Origin: Streptomyces sp. NBC_01317 | Lineage (GTDB): Bacteria > Actinomycetota > Actinomycetes > Streptomycetales > Streptomycetaceae | Length of the DNA: 64,000 nucleotides | Assembly: GCF_035961655.1 (NCBI RefSeq) | Contig: NZ_CP108393.1 | Location: 3,641,501 to 3,705,500, forward strand | Direction of reading: 5' to 3' | Shown here: positions 33,796 to 43,677 of the stretch, piece by piece | Layout of the letters: each line of letters starts with the position of its first letter | Numbering within the stretch: position 1 is the first letter of the stretch | The notes under the pieces: generated by a model | Seen by the model: only the letters and a program-made list of their open reading frames with translations | The model's database searches: none | What the model was told of the DNA's origin: nothing | Position numbers and translations under genes: made by a program

Positions 33796-34380
33796 GTGGG
33801 CAGCACTCAGCACCCCCGGCGGGGCAACACCCGTCAGCGCATCCAGGAAGTCGCCCTGGAGCTCTTCGCCGAACAGGGATACGAGAAGACCTCGCTGCGG
33901 GAGATCGCCGAGCACCTGGACGTCACCAAGGCCGCGCTCTACTACCACTTCAAGACCAAGGAAGACATCCTGATCAGCGTCTTCCAGGACGTGACGCAGC
34001 CGATCGACACGCTGATCGAGTGGGGCAGGGCCCAGCCCCAGCCCGCCACGCTGGAGACGAAGCGGGAGATCCTGCGCCGCTACAGCGCCGCTCTGCGCGG
34101 CGCCTCCCCGCTCTTCCGCTTCATGCAGGAGAACCAGGCGACGATCCGGGACCTGAGCGTCGGCGAGACCTTCAAGGACCGCATGATGGCCCTGATGGAG
34201 CTGCTGCTGGACCCGGACGCGACCATGGTCAACCGGGTACGGTGCACCAGCGCGATCTTCACCATGCACGCGGGGTTGTTCGCCCTCAAGGACATCGAGG
34301 CGGACCCCGAGGAGAAGCGCCTGGCCATCCTGGAGGTCTCCACCGACCTGATCACCCAGGCGCACCACGTCGGACTCTGA
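33796..34380 (+). CDS. TetR-family repressor of the divergent MFS exporter
   Basis: 194 residues from GTG 33796, preceded by AAGGAGAG. Clear TetR HTH: RQRIQEVALELFAEQGYEKTSLREIAEHLDVTKAALYYHFKTKEDIL. The C-terminal ligand domain is helical (LRRYSAALRGASPLFRFMQENQ, LMELLLDPDATMVNRVRCTSAIF). Divergent orientation and two symmetric operators in the 110-bp gap argue for local repression of itself and the exporter. The inducer is unknown. Confidence 0.93.
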   Translation: MGSTQHPRRGNTRQRIQEVALELFAEQGYEKTSLREIAEHLDVTKAALYYHFKTKEDILISVFQDVTQPIDTLIEWGRAQPQPATLETKREILRRYSAALRGASPLFRFMQENQATIRDLSVGETFKDRMMALMELLLDPDATMVNRVRCTSAIFTMHAGLFALKDIEADPEEKRLAILEVSTDLITQAHHVGL

Positions 34381-34407
34381 GACGGCCCTGCCGACGGCGG
34401 GACCGGC

Positions 34408-35199
34408 TCAGACCGTGACACCCGCGTGGCGCAGGAAGGTGAGCGGGTTGATCGCCGAGCCGTAGTTCGGGGTCGTACGGATCTCGAAGTGCAGGTGGGG
34501 GCCGCTGGAGTTGCCGGTGTTGCCCGAGTACGCGATCCGCTGGTCGGCCTTCACGTGCTGGCCGACCCACACCTTGATCTTGGACAGGTGCGCGTACTGC
34601 GAGTACTTCCCATCGCTGTGCCGGATCACGATCGCGTTGCCGTACGCGGACCCGTCACCGGCGCCGTTCGGTCCCGCCTTGACCACCGTGCCGCTGTGGG
34701 CGGCCTTGACCGAGGTGCCGGTCGGTACGGCGAAGTCCTGGCCGGAGTGCTTGTGGGACCACATGGTGCCGCCCCGGCCGAACGTCGCGCTCAGCTGGTA
34801 GCGGTCGACCGGGTCCGTCCAGCCGTGCGCCTTCTTGATCCTGTCGGCCTTCGCCTTGGCCCTGGCCTGGTCCGCCTTCACCTTCGCGGCCTTCTTCTTC
34901 GCCCCGGACTCGGCCCTCTTCGCCTCCGCCTTCGCACGATCGGCCTGGGCCTGCTTGGCATGCGCCGCGGCCTTGGCCTGGGCGGCGGCCTGCTCGGCCA
35001 CCGCGCCGGACGCCACGGAGGCGGTCGCGGCGGTCGCGGTACGGCTCACTCCGCCATCGGCGCCGTCGCCACCGGTCGCGGCGACCGCGGCCCCCGCCCC
35101 GCACGCCATGGACACCCCGAGGCCGGCGGCCACCAGGCCGGTACGGGTACGCAGGGTGGACGGGAGGCGGGAGAGACGGAACTGGTCGCGCTGGAACAT
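34408..35199 (-). CDS. Secreted M23-family peptidoglycan peptidase
   Basis: 263 residues from ATG 35199, with GGAGG 10 bases upstream; an ATG at 35220 is less likely. A Sec-type signal (LVAAGLGVSMACGAGAAVAA) is followed by an Ala/Lys-rich coiled-coil segment of about 70 residues (AEQAAAQAKAAAHAKQAQAD, KKAAKVKADQARAK). The C-terminal lysostaphin-type domain has the zinc ligands in HSGQDF and SGPHLHFEI. It should cleave peptide cross-links in the wall. It is convergent with the TetR gene. Confidence 0.93.
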   Translation of the reverse strand: MFQRDQFRLSRLPSTLRTRTGLVAAGLGVSMACGAGAAVAATGGDGADGGVSRTATAATASVASGAVAEQAAAQAKAAAHAKQAQADRAKAEAKRAESGAKKKAAKVKADQARAKAKADRIKKAHGWTDPVDRYQLSATFGRGGTMWSHKHSGQDFAVPTGTSVKAAHSGTVVKAGPNGAGDGSAYGNAIVIRHSDGKYSQYAHLSKIKVWVGQHVKADQRIAYSGNTGNSSGPHLHFEIRTTPNYGSAINPLTFLRHAGVTV

Positions 35200-35552
35200 G
35201 CGGGGAAAACCTCCGGGCATGAAGGGACCCGACACGGATGCCGGGCGGTCCCCACCTTGGTAACCCAGACCCCCATCTCCGCCCAAACACCCCATCTACG
35301 ACATGCCGTCGTAGGAGTCGGAACGGCATAAAGCCCCTTGACGCGGACCCCGCCCCGCCCGGCCCCGGCCCCCTGGGCCCACCCCGCCCCGCACCCGGCA
35401 CTACGCCCCCTAGTAGCCCCGAAACGCCCTGTGCGGCTTGTCACCACCCCCGGACCGAAGCCCTGTCCGTTTCAGGACCAAGGGCCTGTCCCCGCGAGCC
35501 CAGCAAAAGGGGGCACAGCAAAAACAAAAAAGGGGGCACGGGGGCACAGCAA
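35200..35552. other. Intergenic region between M23 peptidase and clpC
   Basis: No gene is supported. The first 140 bp are the leader of the peptidase gene. Towards clpC there is an A-rich direct repeat on the plus strand (35500-35560) with two GGGGCACAGCAAAA copies and runs of 4 to 6 A. On the minus strand these are T-runs downstream of the clpC terminator. I looked for a c-di-AMP riboswitch in the peptidase leader and could not support one. Confidence 0.6.
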
Positions 35553-35597
35553 AAGGGGCTGCCCCGCACCGTGGGAAACGGTCCGGGGCAGCCCCTT
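35553..35597 (-). terminator. clpC terminator
   Basis: A perfect 14-bp stem (35553-35566 with 35584-35597) with an inner 5-bp extension. Read on the minus strand it is followed by TTTT and further T-runs. It is a strong intrinsic terminator 25 bp after the clpC stop. Confidence 0.9.
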
Positions 35598-35621
35598 CGT
35601 GCGTACGCGCCTTCGCGAGGA

Positions 35622-38144
<2,523 letters not shown>

Positions 38145-38348
38145 CGTTAATCGCTCCTCAGAGCGGTCAGGCAGTAAAGGGGTCGGTCCCCTCCCTGTCC
38201 TTCCGCAGCTTAGTCCCGCAAGCGGGGACCGCTCATTCCAACTGCCGGGTCCCGCGTCCTCGGCCGTGAGCCCCGGACGCCGTCAACAGCTCCAACCTGA
38301 TGGTGCGAGACGATGTTCCCGCAGGCCAGGCAGATACCCTCATCGGCA

Positions 38349-38365
38349 GTACGCCGATGGCGAAC
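38349..38365 (-). promoter_or_regulatory. ClgR-like box proximal to clpC
   Basis: The minus strand reads GTTCGC-CATCG-GCGTAC, matching the published ClgR consensus GTTCGC-N5-GCG as I remember it. It overlaps a 7-bp inverted repeat CATCGGC/GCCGATG (38341-38359). It is about 205 bp upstream of the clpC start. Confidence 0.55.
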
Positions 38366-38457
38366 GTGAGACGCCCGAAACCGCGTGTCGCCCCTCCCCA
38401 CTAGGAATGTCTTACCCGCAAAGACTGACAGTCCATGCGGCGCACGCCGATTCCCTC

Positions 38458-38471
38458 CGCTACGGGCGAAC
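38458..38471 (-). promoter_or_regulatory. ClgR-like box distal to clpC
   Basis: The minus strand reads GTTCGC-CCGTA-GCG, a second match to the ClgR consensus in the same orientation, about 315 bp upstream of clpC. The rest of the 432-bp gap to the divergent gene at 38577 shows no gene. Confidence 0.45.
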
Positions 38472-38576
38472 AACCTTGCGCCGCGCAATGCGCCCGTACG
38501 CCCGCAAGTCGGGCACCCGGCGCGAGTCGCCGCACACTTTCCGTAACTCCGGGTCGCTCCCGGGAGTTCCCCGGGC

Positions 38577-39209
38577 ATGACGGCCACGGTCCCGCTCCCC
38601 CGCCGCGCACCGCTCCAGGGCGGTCGCGTCCCCCGGGCTTCGGCATGGGCGCGGTGGTACGGCGACGGGCCCGGCGGACTCGGCTGGCCCACGGACGGGG
38701 GACCCCCGCTCGCTCTGCTGACGGGCGTGCGCTTCGACGTGCTGGAGCTGCCCGCGGGGGCTGGTACGGCCCTGCTGCGGCGGATCGGCCCGACCGGGCC
38801 TGTGGCGCTCGGCGACGGGCGGATGCGGCTGCTGGTGGCCGCGGGGAGCGCGGACGAGCTGCCGGGGCTGCTCGACTGGCTGGAATGGGGCGCGATCGGC
38901 TCCGTAACGCTCGGCCTGACCGCGCTCGGCGCGGGAGGCCGGACGCCGGCGCCCGTACCGCCGTGGTGGCCGGCGGAGGGCGTCGCGCAGGGGGCCGCCG
39001 TATGGCTGCGGCCCCCCGAGCCCGGACGCGAGGTGGAGGCGACACTGCCGGCGCTCGTCCCGTTCGGACGGGCCACGGGCAACGGGGGCAGTGGGGATGC
39101 CCCCGATCTCGTACGCCTCGTGGACGCGGCGGCCACCGAGTGCCACCGGGCCCGGCTGCTGCACAGAATTACGCTCCGTACGAATGCTCAGCCGTTGGCG
39201 TTCTCGTAA
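38577..39209 (+). CDS. Primase-polymerase-like hypothetical protein
   Basis: 210 residues from ATG 38577. The segment WPTDGGPPLALLTGVRFDVLELPAGAG resembles the N-terminal part of streptomycete proteins with a bifunctional primase/polymerase-type domain. The catalytic acidic motif is not visible and the protein is short, so it may be a non-catalytic relative. No signal peptide or membrane segment. Its 3' end overlaps the convergent lsr2 gene by 22 bp. The role is not known. Confidence 0.65.
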   Translation: MTATVPLPRRAPLQGGRVPRASAWARWYGDGPGGLGWPTDGGPPLALLTGVRFDVLELPAGAGTALLRRIGPTGPVALGDGRMRLLVAAGSADELPGLLDWLEWGAIGSVTLGLTALGAGGRTPAPVPPWWPAEGVAQGAAVWLRPPEPGREVEATLPALVPFGRATGNGGSGDAPDLVRLVDAAATECHRARLLHRITLRTNAQPLAFS

Positions 39210-39523
39210 GCCTCGCGGATCTCGGCGGGAACGCGGCCGCGATCGTTGACGCTGTAGCCGTTCTCCTTGGCCCACTTGCGGATTTCCGCGGTGTCCTTGT
39301 TACCGCCCGCCGCGACACGGCCCTTGCCACGGCTGCCCGCGGCACGGCCGCCGGTGCGCCGGCCGCCCTTGGTGTACGGATCGAGGAGACCCCGCAGCTT
39401 GTCCGCATTGGCGGTAGTGAGGTCGATCTCGTAGGTCTTGCCGTCGAGAGCGAACGTCACTGTCTCGTCTGCCTCGCCACCGTCGAGGTCATCGACAAGA
39501 AGGACCTGAACCTTCTGTGCCAC
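39188..39523 (-). CDS. lsr2: Lsr2 nucleoid-associated silencer
   Basis: 111 residues from GTG 39523, chosen for the GAAAGGA ribosome-binding site; an ATG at 39538 would add five residues. N-terminal oligomerisation domain (AQKVQVLLVDDLDGGEADET, TYEIDLTTANADKLRGLLDPY), basic linker RRTGGRAAGSRGKGR, and the C-terminal DNA-binding domain with the RGR motif (IRKWAKENGYSVNDRGRVPAE). It binds AT-rich DNA in the minor groove and silences horizontally acquired and biosynthetic genes. It overlaps the convergent gene by 22 bp. Confidence 0.96.
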   Translation of the reverse strand: MAQKVQVLLVDDLDGGEADETVTFALDGKTYEIDLTTANADKLRGLLDPYTKGGRRTGGRAAGSRGKGRVAAGGNKDTAEIRKWAKENGYSVNDRGRVPAEIREAYENANG

Positions 39524-39667
39524 CGGATTTCCTTTCATCGAAAAATGCAGTACGCGGAAAGGAAACCGCTTTTCTCAGGAAAACACAAACCCTCGGCAGA
39601 GGTTCAGTGGCACGAGAAGACGGGAAACGTGCGCGATTCGGACATAGGGCTCCGGCACATCGGACGG

Positions 39668-40207
39668 TCACAGGTGCAGAAGCATCCGGCTGTTGCCCAA
39701 GGTGTTCGGCTTCACCCGTTCGAGACCGAGGAACTCCGCAACACCCTCGTCATAGGAACGCAGCAGCTCCCTGTACACATCTCGGTCGACCGGTGTCCCA
39801 CCGATCTCCGCGAAGCCGCGCTTCGCGAAGAACTCGACTTCGAAGGTGAGGCAGAATACGCGCCGCACTCCCAGCCACCGGGCCGTCTCCAGGAGCTTGT
39901 CCAGCAACAGATGGCCCGCTCCCAGGCCTCTGACCGCAGGATCCACGGCCAGGGTGCGCACTTCGGCGAGGTCTTCCCACATGACGTGCAAGGCGCCGCA
40001 GCCGATGACACGCGCGTCCTCGTCGCGTTCCGCGACCCAGAACTCCTGGATGTCCTCGTAAAGCGTCACCGGCGCTTTGTCGAGGAGGATGCCTTGGCGT
40101 ACGTAAGGGTCCACGAGTCGGCGGACCGCCGGCACATCCACGGTCCTGGCCCGCCGGACCGTGAGGGCATTCGCGGACGCATTGGGAAGCGGAACGGCTG
40201 AGGACAT
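39668..40207 (-). CDS. GNAT acetyltransferase (amino-acid N-acetyltransferase-like)
   Basis: 179 residues, single GNAT domain with the acetyl-CoA loop VRGLGAGHLLLDKLLETAR and a following strand (VFCLTFEVEFFAKRGFAEIG) typical of the short ArgA-like N-acetylglutamate synthases of actinobacteria. If so, it makes N-acetylglutamate for arginine synthesis. No kinase domain. It ends about 145 bp upstream of lsr2 and is preceded by the BlaI-type gene 10 bp away, so the three may be co-transcribed. Confidence 0.8.
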   Translation of the reverse strand: MSSAVPLPNASANALTVRRARTVDVPAVRRLVDPYVRQGILLDKAPVTLYEDIQEFWVAERDEDARVIGCGALHVMWEDLAEVRTLAVDPAVRGLGAGHLLLDKLLETARWLGVRRVFCLTFEVEFFAKRGFAEIGGTPVDRDVYRELLRSYDEGVAEFLGLERVKPNTLGNSRMLLHL

Positions 40208-40216
40208 GCCCGGACG

Positions 40217-40708
40217 CTATCGCCCCGCCTCCGCCGTCCCGTCGGCGCCCTCGGCCTGCCGTTCCCCGGGCCGGCCTTCCCCCGGAGCGGCTTCCGGTGG
40301 GGCTTCCCCTTCCCCGGGGCCGCCTTCCGCGTCGTCGCCTTCCGGGCGGTCGGCGCGGGCCATACGGACGGCGTCTTCGAGAGATCGGCGCTGCTCGGGC
40401 GACATCATGCCGAAGAACGCGACAAGGGCGGCGGCCGGGTTGTCACTCTTCGACCATGCTTCGTTCATCAAGGCGGCGGCGTAGGCGGCGCGGGTGGAGA
40501 CCGCCGTATATCGATAGGCGCGGCCGTCGACTTCCCTCCGTACCCAGCCCTTCTGATGGAGATTGTCCATTACGGTCATGACGGTGGTGTAGGCGATGGA
40601 CCGTTCCCGCTGAAGGTCTTCGAGCACTTCCCGGACGGTGACCGGGCGGTTCCATTGCCAGACGCGTGTCATGACGGCGTCCTCAAGGTCTCCCAATTGG
40701 CGGGGCAC
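40217..40708 (-). CDS. BlaI/MecI/CopY-family repressor
   Basis: 163 residues from GTG 40708. The winged-helix part is standard (LGDLEDAVMTRVWQWNRPVTVREVLEDL, IAYTTVMTVMDNLHQKGWV), followed by the dimerisation helices. The last 50 residues are an acidic Glu/Gly/Ala/Pro tail outside the fold. No BlaR-type sensor protease lies nearby, so the signal and targets are unknown. It is directly upstream of the GNAT gene and may control it or itself. Confidence 0.88.
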   Translation of the reverse strand: MPRQLGDLEDAVMTRVWQWNRPVTVREVLEDLQRERSIAYTTVMTVMDNLHQKGWVRREVDGRAYRYTAVSTRAAYAAALMNEAWSKSDNPAAALVAFFGMMSPEQRRSLEDAVRMARADRPEGDDAEGGPGEGEAPPEAAPGEGRPGERQAEGADGTAEAGR

Positions 40709-40755
40709 AGCGCCACCATAGTAGGAGATGTCGGAATGGCCGGTTATTGACGTAA

Positions 40756-40792
40756 CAAAAAGGACGTACGACTGGGAATCAGTCGTACGTCC
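40756..40792 (-). terminator. Intrinsic terminator of the 61-residue membrane protein gene
   Basis: A perfect 13-bp stem (40762-40774 with 40780-40792) with a 5-base loop is followed on the minus strand by TTTTTGTT. This classic Rho-independent terminator is rare in such GC-rich DNA. Confidence 0.92.
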
Positions 40793-40842
40793 AGGTCACC
40801 GGCGACGGGGCCGGGACGGCGCGCCGCCCGGCCGGGGACACG

Positions 40843-41028
40843 TCAGGCGCTGTGGGTGTCCGGGGTACGGCCCTGCTGGGCGGCCTCGGCGCGGGAGAGC
40901 GCGGCGTCGACGGCCGCGTCCTCCTTGGCCTTGTTCGCACCGCCCTGGCTCTTGACGATCGTCCGGACCAGCGCGATGAAGAAACCAGCCATCACCACAG
41001 GGGGCACAAGCGCGGATACGTAGTCCAT
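40843..41028 (-). CDS. Small single-pass membrane protein
   Basis: 61 residues: MDYVSALVPPVVMAGFFIAL forms one hydrophobic segment, followed by a charged cytoplasmic tail (AKEDAAVDAALSRAEAAQQG) that is probably helical. Similar small proteins sit at this position in other streptomycetes as far as I recall. It starts 15 bp after the end of the next upstream gene and ends at a strong terminator. Function unknown. Confidence 0.75.
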   Translation of the reverse strand: MDYVSALVPPVVMAGFFIALVRTIVKSQGGANKAKEDAAVDAALSRAEAAQQGRTPDTHSA

Positions 41029-41042
41029 GCCGACCAGACTAG

Positions 41043-41636
41043 CTACCCGGCCGCCCGTTCCTCGGGCGGGGGCTTCGGGCGGCGGCGCGGCGGGAAGACC
41101 TCGGACGGCTTGGGCATGGGGCGGGCGGGCTCGCCGGGCTTGCGCGGCTCGCGGGGGTCGCGCGACGGCTTGGGCTGGTTCGGCTGGGCGGGCTGCGGCT
41201 GCCTGGGCTGCTTCGGTTCGTCGGCGGCGCGGCCGCCGGGGAGCGAGAAGAGCCGCGTACGGCGGGCGGGGAGGTCCTGGCAGCGGTCCAGCAGGGCGGC
41301 GGCGAGGGTGTTGCCGCGCAGGGCGCGCAGCGCGGCGAGGTCGTCGGGCCCCGGCAGGTAATCGCCGGCGAGGGCGTCCTGGAGCAGCTCCAGATAGCCC
41401 CCGACGGAGCCGGGCAGGGCGGCGCGGTACCGGGCGAGGTCCGCGAGCAGGAACGCCCGCATGCGGTCGGCCTCCCCCTCCGCCTCGTCCACGGACTCGG
41501 CGAGCCGCAGGCAGGCCCGGACGTCCTCGTCGGGAAGCGGGGCGGGACGAAGGGCGACGGCGAGGGCGCGTCGGAGCACACGCAGCTCGTCAGCGCCGAA
41601 CGCCATGCCGCCACGGGATCCGTATGGCGTGGGCAT
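41043..41636 (-). CDS. Hypothetical helical protein with Pro-rich tail
   Basis: 197 residues from ATG 41636. The first 125 residues are helical with a regular Leu/Ala pattern (ELRVLRRALAVALRPAPLPDEDVRACLRLAESVDEAEGEADR, LLADLARYRAALPGS). The last 70 are rich in Pro, Gln, Lys and Arg. No recognised domain. It is 15 bp upstream of the small membrane protein gene and likely in the same transcript. Confidence 0.7.
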   Translation of the reverse strand: MPTPYGSRGGMAFGADELRVLRRALAVALRPAPLPDEDVRACLRLAESVDEAEGEADRMRAFLLADLARYRAALPGSVGGYLELLQDALAGDYLPGPDDLAALRALRGNTLAAALLDRCQDLPARRTRLFSLPGGRAADEPKQPRQPQPAQPNQPKPSRDPREPRKPGEPARPMPKPSEVFPPRRRPKPPPEERAAG

Positions 41637-41762
41637 GCGGCGACCCTACGCGCTGGGGGGACAAAATCCGCTTAACGGTCCTTCCCGGGCGCGGCCCGGG
41701 GGCCGTGCCCGGGTCCACACGGACCCGCGCGGCCCCCCGAGGTGGCGGACCGGCGGACGGCG

Positions 41763-42560
41763 TCACATGCGCGAGACGTTGCGTTCGTACACCAGTCGTA
41801 GCCCGATCAGCGTCAGCCACGGTTCGTGCTCGTCGATCACCGACGCCTCGCCCAGCACCATCGGCGCCAGCCCGCCCGTGGCGATCACCGTCACCTCGTC
41901 GGGGTCGTCGGCCAGCTCCCGTTTCATCCGGGTCACCACCCCGTCGACCTGGCCCGCGAAGCCGTACACGATGCCGGACTGCATGGCCTCCACCGTGTTC
42001 TTGCCGATCACGCTCCGGGGCCGGGCCAGCTCGATCTTGCGGAGCTGCGCGCCCTTCACCCCGAGCGCCTCGACAGAGATCTCGATGCCGGGGGCGATGA
42101 CCCCGCCCGCGTACTCCCCGCGCGCGCTGACGGCGTCGAACGTCGTCGCCGTACCGAAGTCGACCACGATCGCCGGACCTCCGTAGAGGTCGACCGCCGC
42201 GACCGCGTTGATGATGCGGTCCGCGCCGACCTCCTTGGGGTTGTCCATGAGGATCGGCACCCCCGTCTTGATGCCCGGCTCGACCAGGACCGAGGGAACG
42301 TCCCCGTAGTAGCGGCGGGTCACCTCGCGCAGTTCGTGCAGGACGGACGGGACCGTCGAACAGATCGCGATCCCCTCGACCCCTTCGCCCAGTTCGTCGC
42401 CGAGCAGCGGGTGCATCCCCATCAAGCCCTGGAGGAGGACGGCGAGTTCGTCGGCGGTACGGCGGGCGTCCGTGGACACGCGCCAGTGCTCCACGATGTC
42501 CTCACCGTCGAACAGGCCGAGGACCGTATGGGTGTTGCCTACGTCGATGGTGAGCAGCAT
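41763..42560 (-). CDS. coaX: Type III pantothenate kinase
   Basis: 265 residues of the CoaX family, ASKHA fold: LLTIDVGNTHTVLGLFDG (P-loop-like), GADRIINAVAA, IVVDFGTATTFDAVSARGEYAGGVIAPGI. It phosphorylates pantothenate in the first step of CoA synthesis and depends on a monovalent cation. Its start overlaps the nadC stop by TGATG, so it is coupled to the NAD genes. It is the last gene of the cofactor operon. Confidence 0.96.
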   Translation of the reverse strand: MLLTIDVGNTHTVLGLFDGEDIVEHWRVSTDARRTADELAVLLQGLMGMHPLLGDELGEGVEGIAICSTVPSVLHELREVTRRYYGDVPSVLVEPGIKTGVPILMDNPKEVGADRIINAVAAVDLYGGPAIVVDFGTATTFDAVSARGEYAGGVIAPGIEISVEALGVKGAQLRKIELARPRSVIGKNTVEAMQSGIVYGFAGQVDGVVTRMKRELADDPDEVTVIATGGLAPMVLGEASVIDEHEPWLTLIGLRLVYERNVSRM

Positions 42561-43675
42561 CAGGCGCCCGCCCCGTCGGGTCCGTCGTGCGCCTCGGCGT
42601 CCGACACGAAGTCGGCGAGGGCCTCCGCGTCGAAGGGCTCGGCCTCGCGCAGGTCCAGGCCGATGTCCAGGATCGGGGAGGAGTGCGTGAGCGCCCCCAC
42701 CGCGAGGAAGTCGACCCCCGTCTCCGCGTACGCACGCGCGGTGTCGAGTGTGAGCCGCCCGGAGGACTCCAGGATCGCCCGTCCCGCGACGATGCCCACC
42801 GCCTCCGCCGTCTCGGCCGGGGTGAAGTTGTCCAGCAGGATCAGGTCGGCGCCCGCGTCCAGCACCTCACGGACCTGGTGGAGGGTGTCGACCTCCACCT
42901 CGACGGCCAGGCCGGGGAACCGGTCCCGTACCGCCTTGAAGGCCTCCGCGACACCCCCCGCCGCGACCACGTGGTTGTCCTTCACCAGCGCCGCGTCCGA
43001 CAGCGACATCCGGTGGTTGACGCCGCCGCCGCACCGCACCGCGTACTTCTCCAGGGCCCGCAGCCCCGGCGTGGTCTTGCGGGTGTCCCGTACCTTCGCC
43101 GACGTCCCGTCCAGGACGTCCGCCCACGCGCGCGTGGCCGTCGCGATGCCGGACAGCCGGCACAGGAGGTTGAGCGCGCTGCGCTCGGCGGTGAGCAGGT
43201 CGCGGGTGCGGGCGGTGACGCTGAGCAGCTTCTGCCCGGCCTCCACGCGGTCGCCGTCCGCGACGTGCCGTTCCACCGCGAACTCGTCGGTGGCCACGAC
43301 GGACAGCACGGCCTCGGCGACGTGCACGCCGGCGACCGTGCCGCTCTCACGGGCCGTGAAGTCACCGGTGGCGACGGCGTCCTCGGGGACGGTCGCGACG
43401 GTCGTCACGTCCACCCCGTGGTCGAGGTCCTCCTCCACGGCGACGTGCGCGATGTCCTCGACCTGGACGGGGTCGAGGCCGGACTCGGCGAGGAGCTGGG
43501 CGAGCACGGGGTCGAGCCCGCACTCCAGGTCGTCGGGGCCGAAGCCGTCCGCGCCGCCGGAGCAACCGCAGCCGTCGCCGCAGCCACCCCCGGCGGACGC
43601 CCCGGCCGGGGCGCCGATCTGGATCAGCGGTACGTCCACGGGCTCGGGGCGCGGACTGTCTTCGGGCGTGCTCAC
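42560..43675 (-). CDS. nadC: Nicotinate-nucleotide pyrophosphorylase (quinolinate PRTase)
   Basis: 371 residues from GTG 43675, about 80 longer than the usual NadC. It converts quinolinate and PRPP to nicotinate mononucleotide. Core signatures are intact: ERSALNLLCRLSGIAT, RDTRKTTPGLRALEKYAVRCGGG, HRMSLSDAALVKDNH, ILLDNFTP. The extra N-terminus holds a short Gly/Cys cluster GGGCGDGCGCSGG that might bind metal or an Fe-S group; I know of no role for it. It lies 2 bp after nadB. Confidence 0.95.
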   Translation of the reverse strand: MSTPEDSPRPEPVDVPLIQIGAPAGASAGGGCGDGCGCSGGADGFGPDDLECGLDPVLAQLLAESGLDPVQVEDIAHVAVEEDLDHGVDVTTVATVPEDAVATGDFTARESGTVAGVHVAEAVLSVVATDEFAVERHVADGDRVEAGQKLLSVTARTRDLLTAERSALNLLCRLSGIATATRAWADVLDGTSAKVRDTRKTTPGLRALEKYAVRCGGGVNHRMSLSDAALVKDNHVVAAGGVAEAFKAVRDRFPGLAVEVEVDTLHQVREVLDAGADLILLDNFTPAETAEAVGIVAGRAILESSGRLTLDTARAYAETGVDFLAVGALTHSSPILDIGLDLREAEPFDAEALADFVSDAEAHDGPDGAGA

Positions 43676-43677
43676 GG

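Noticed and set aside
35200..35330. Possible c-di-AMP (ydaO) riboswitch in the leader of the M23 peptidase gene
   Set aside because: Some GGG-rich segments are suggestive, but the conserved core could not be aligned by eye.
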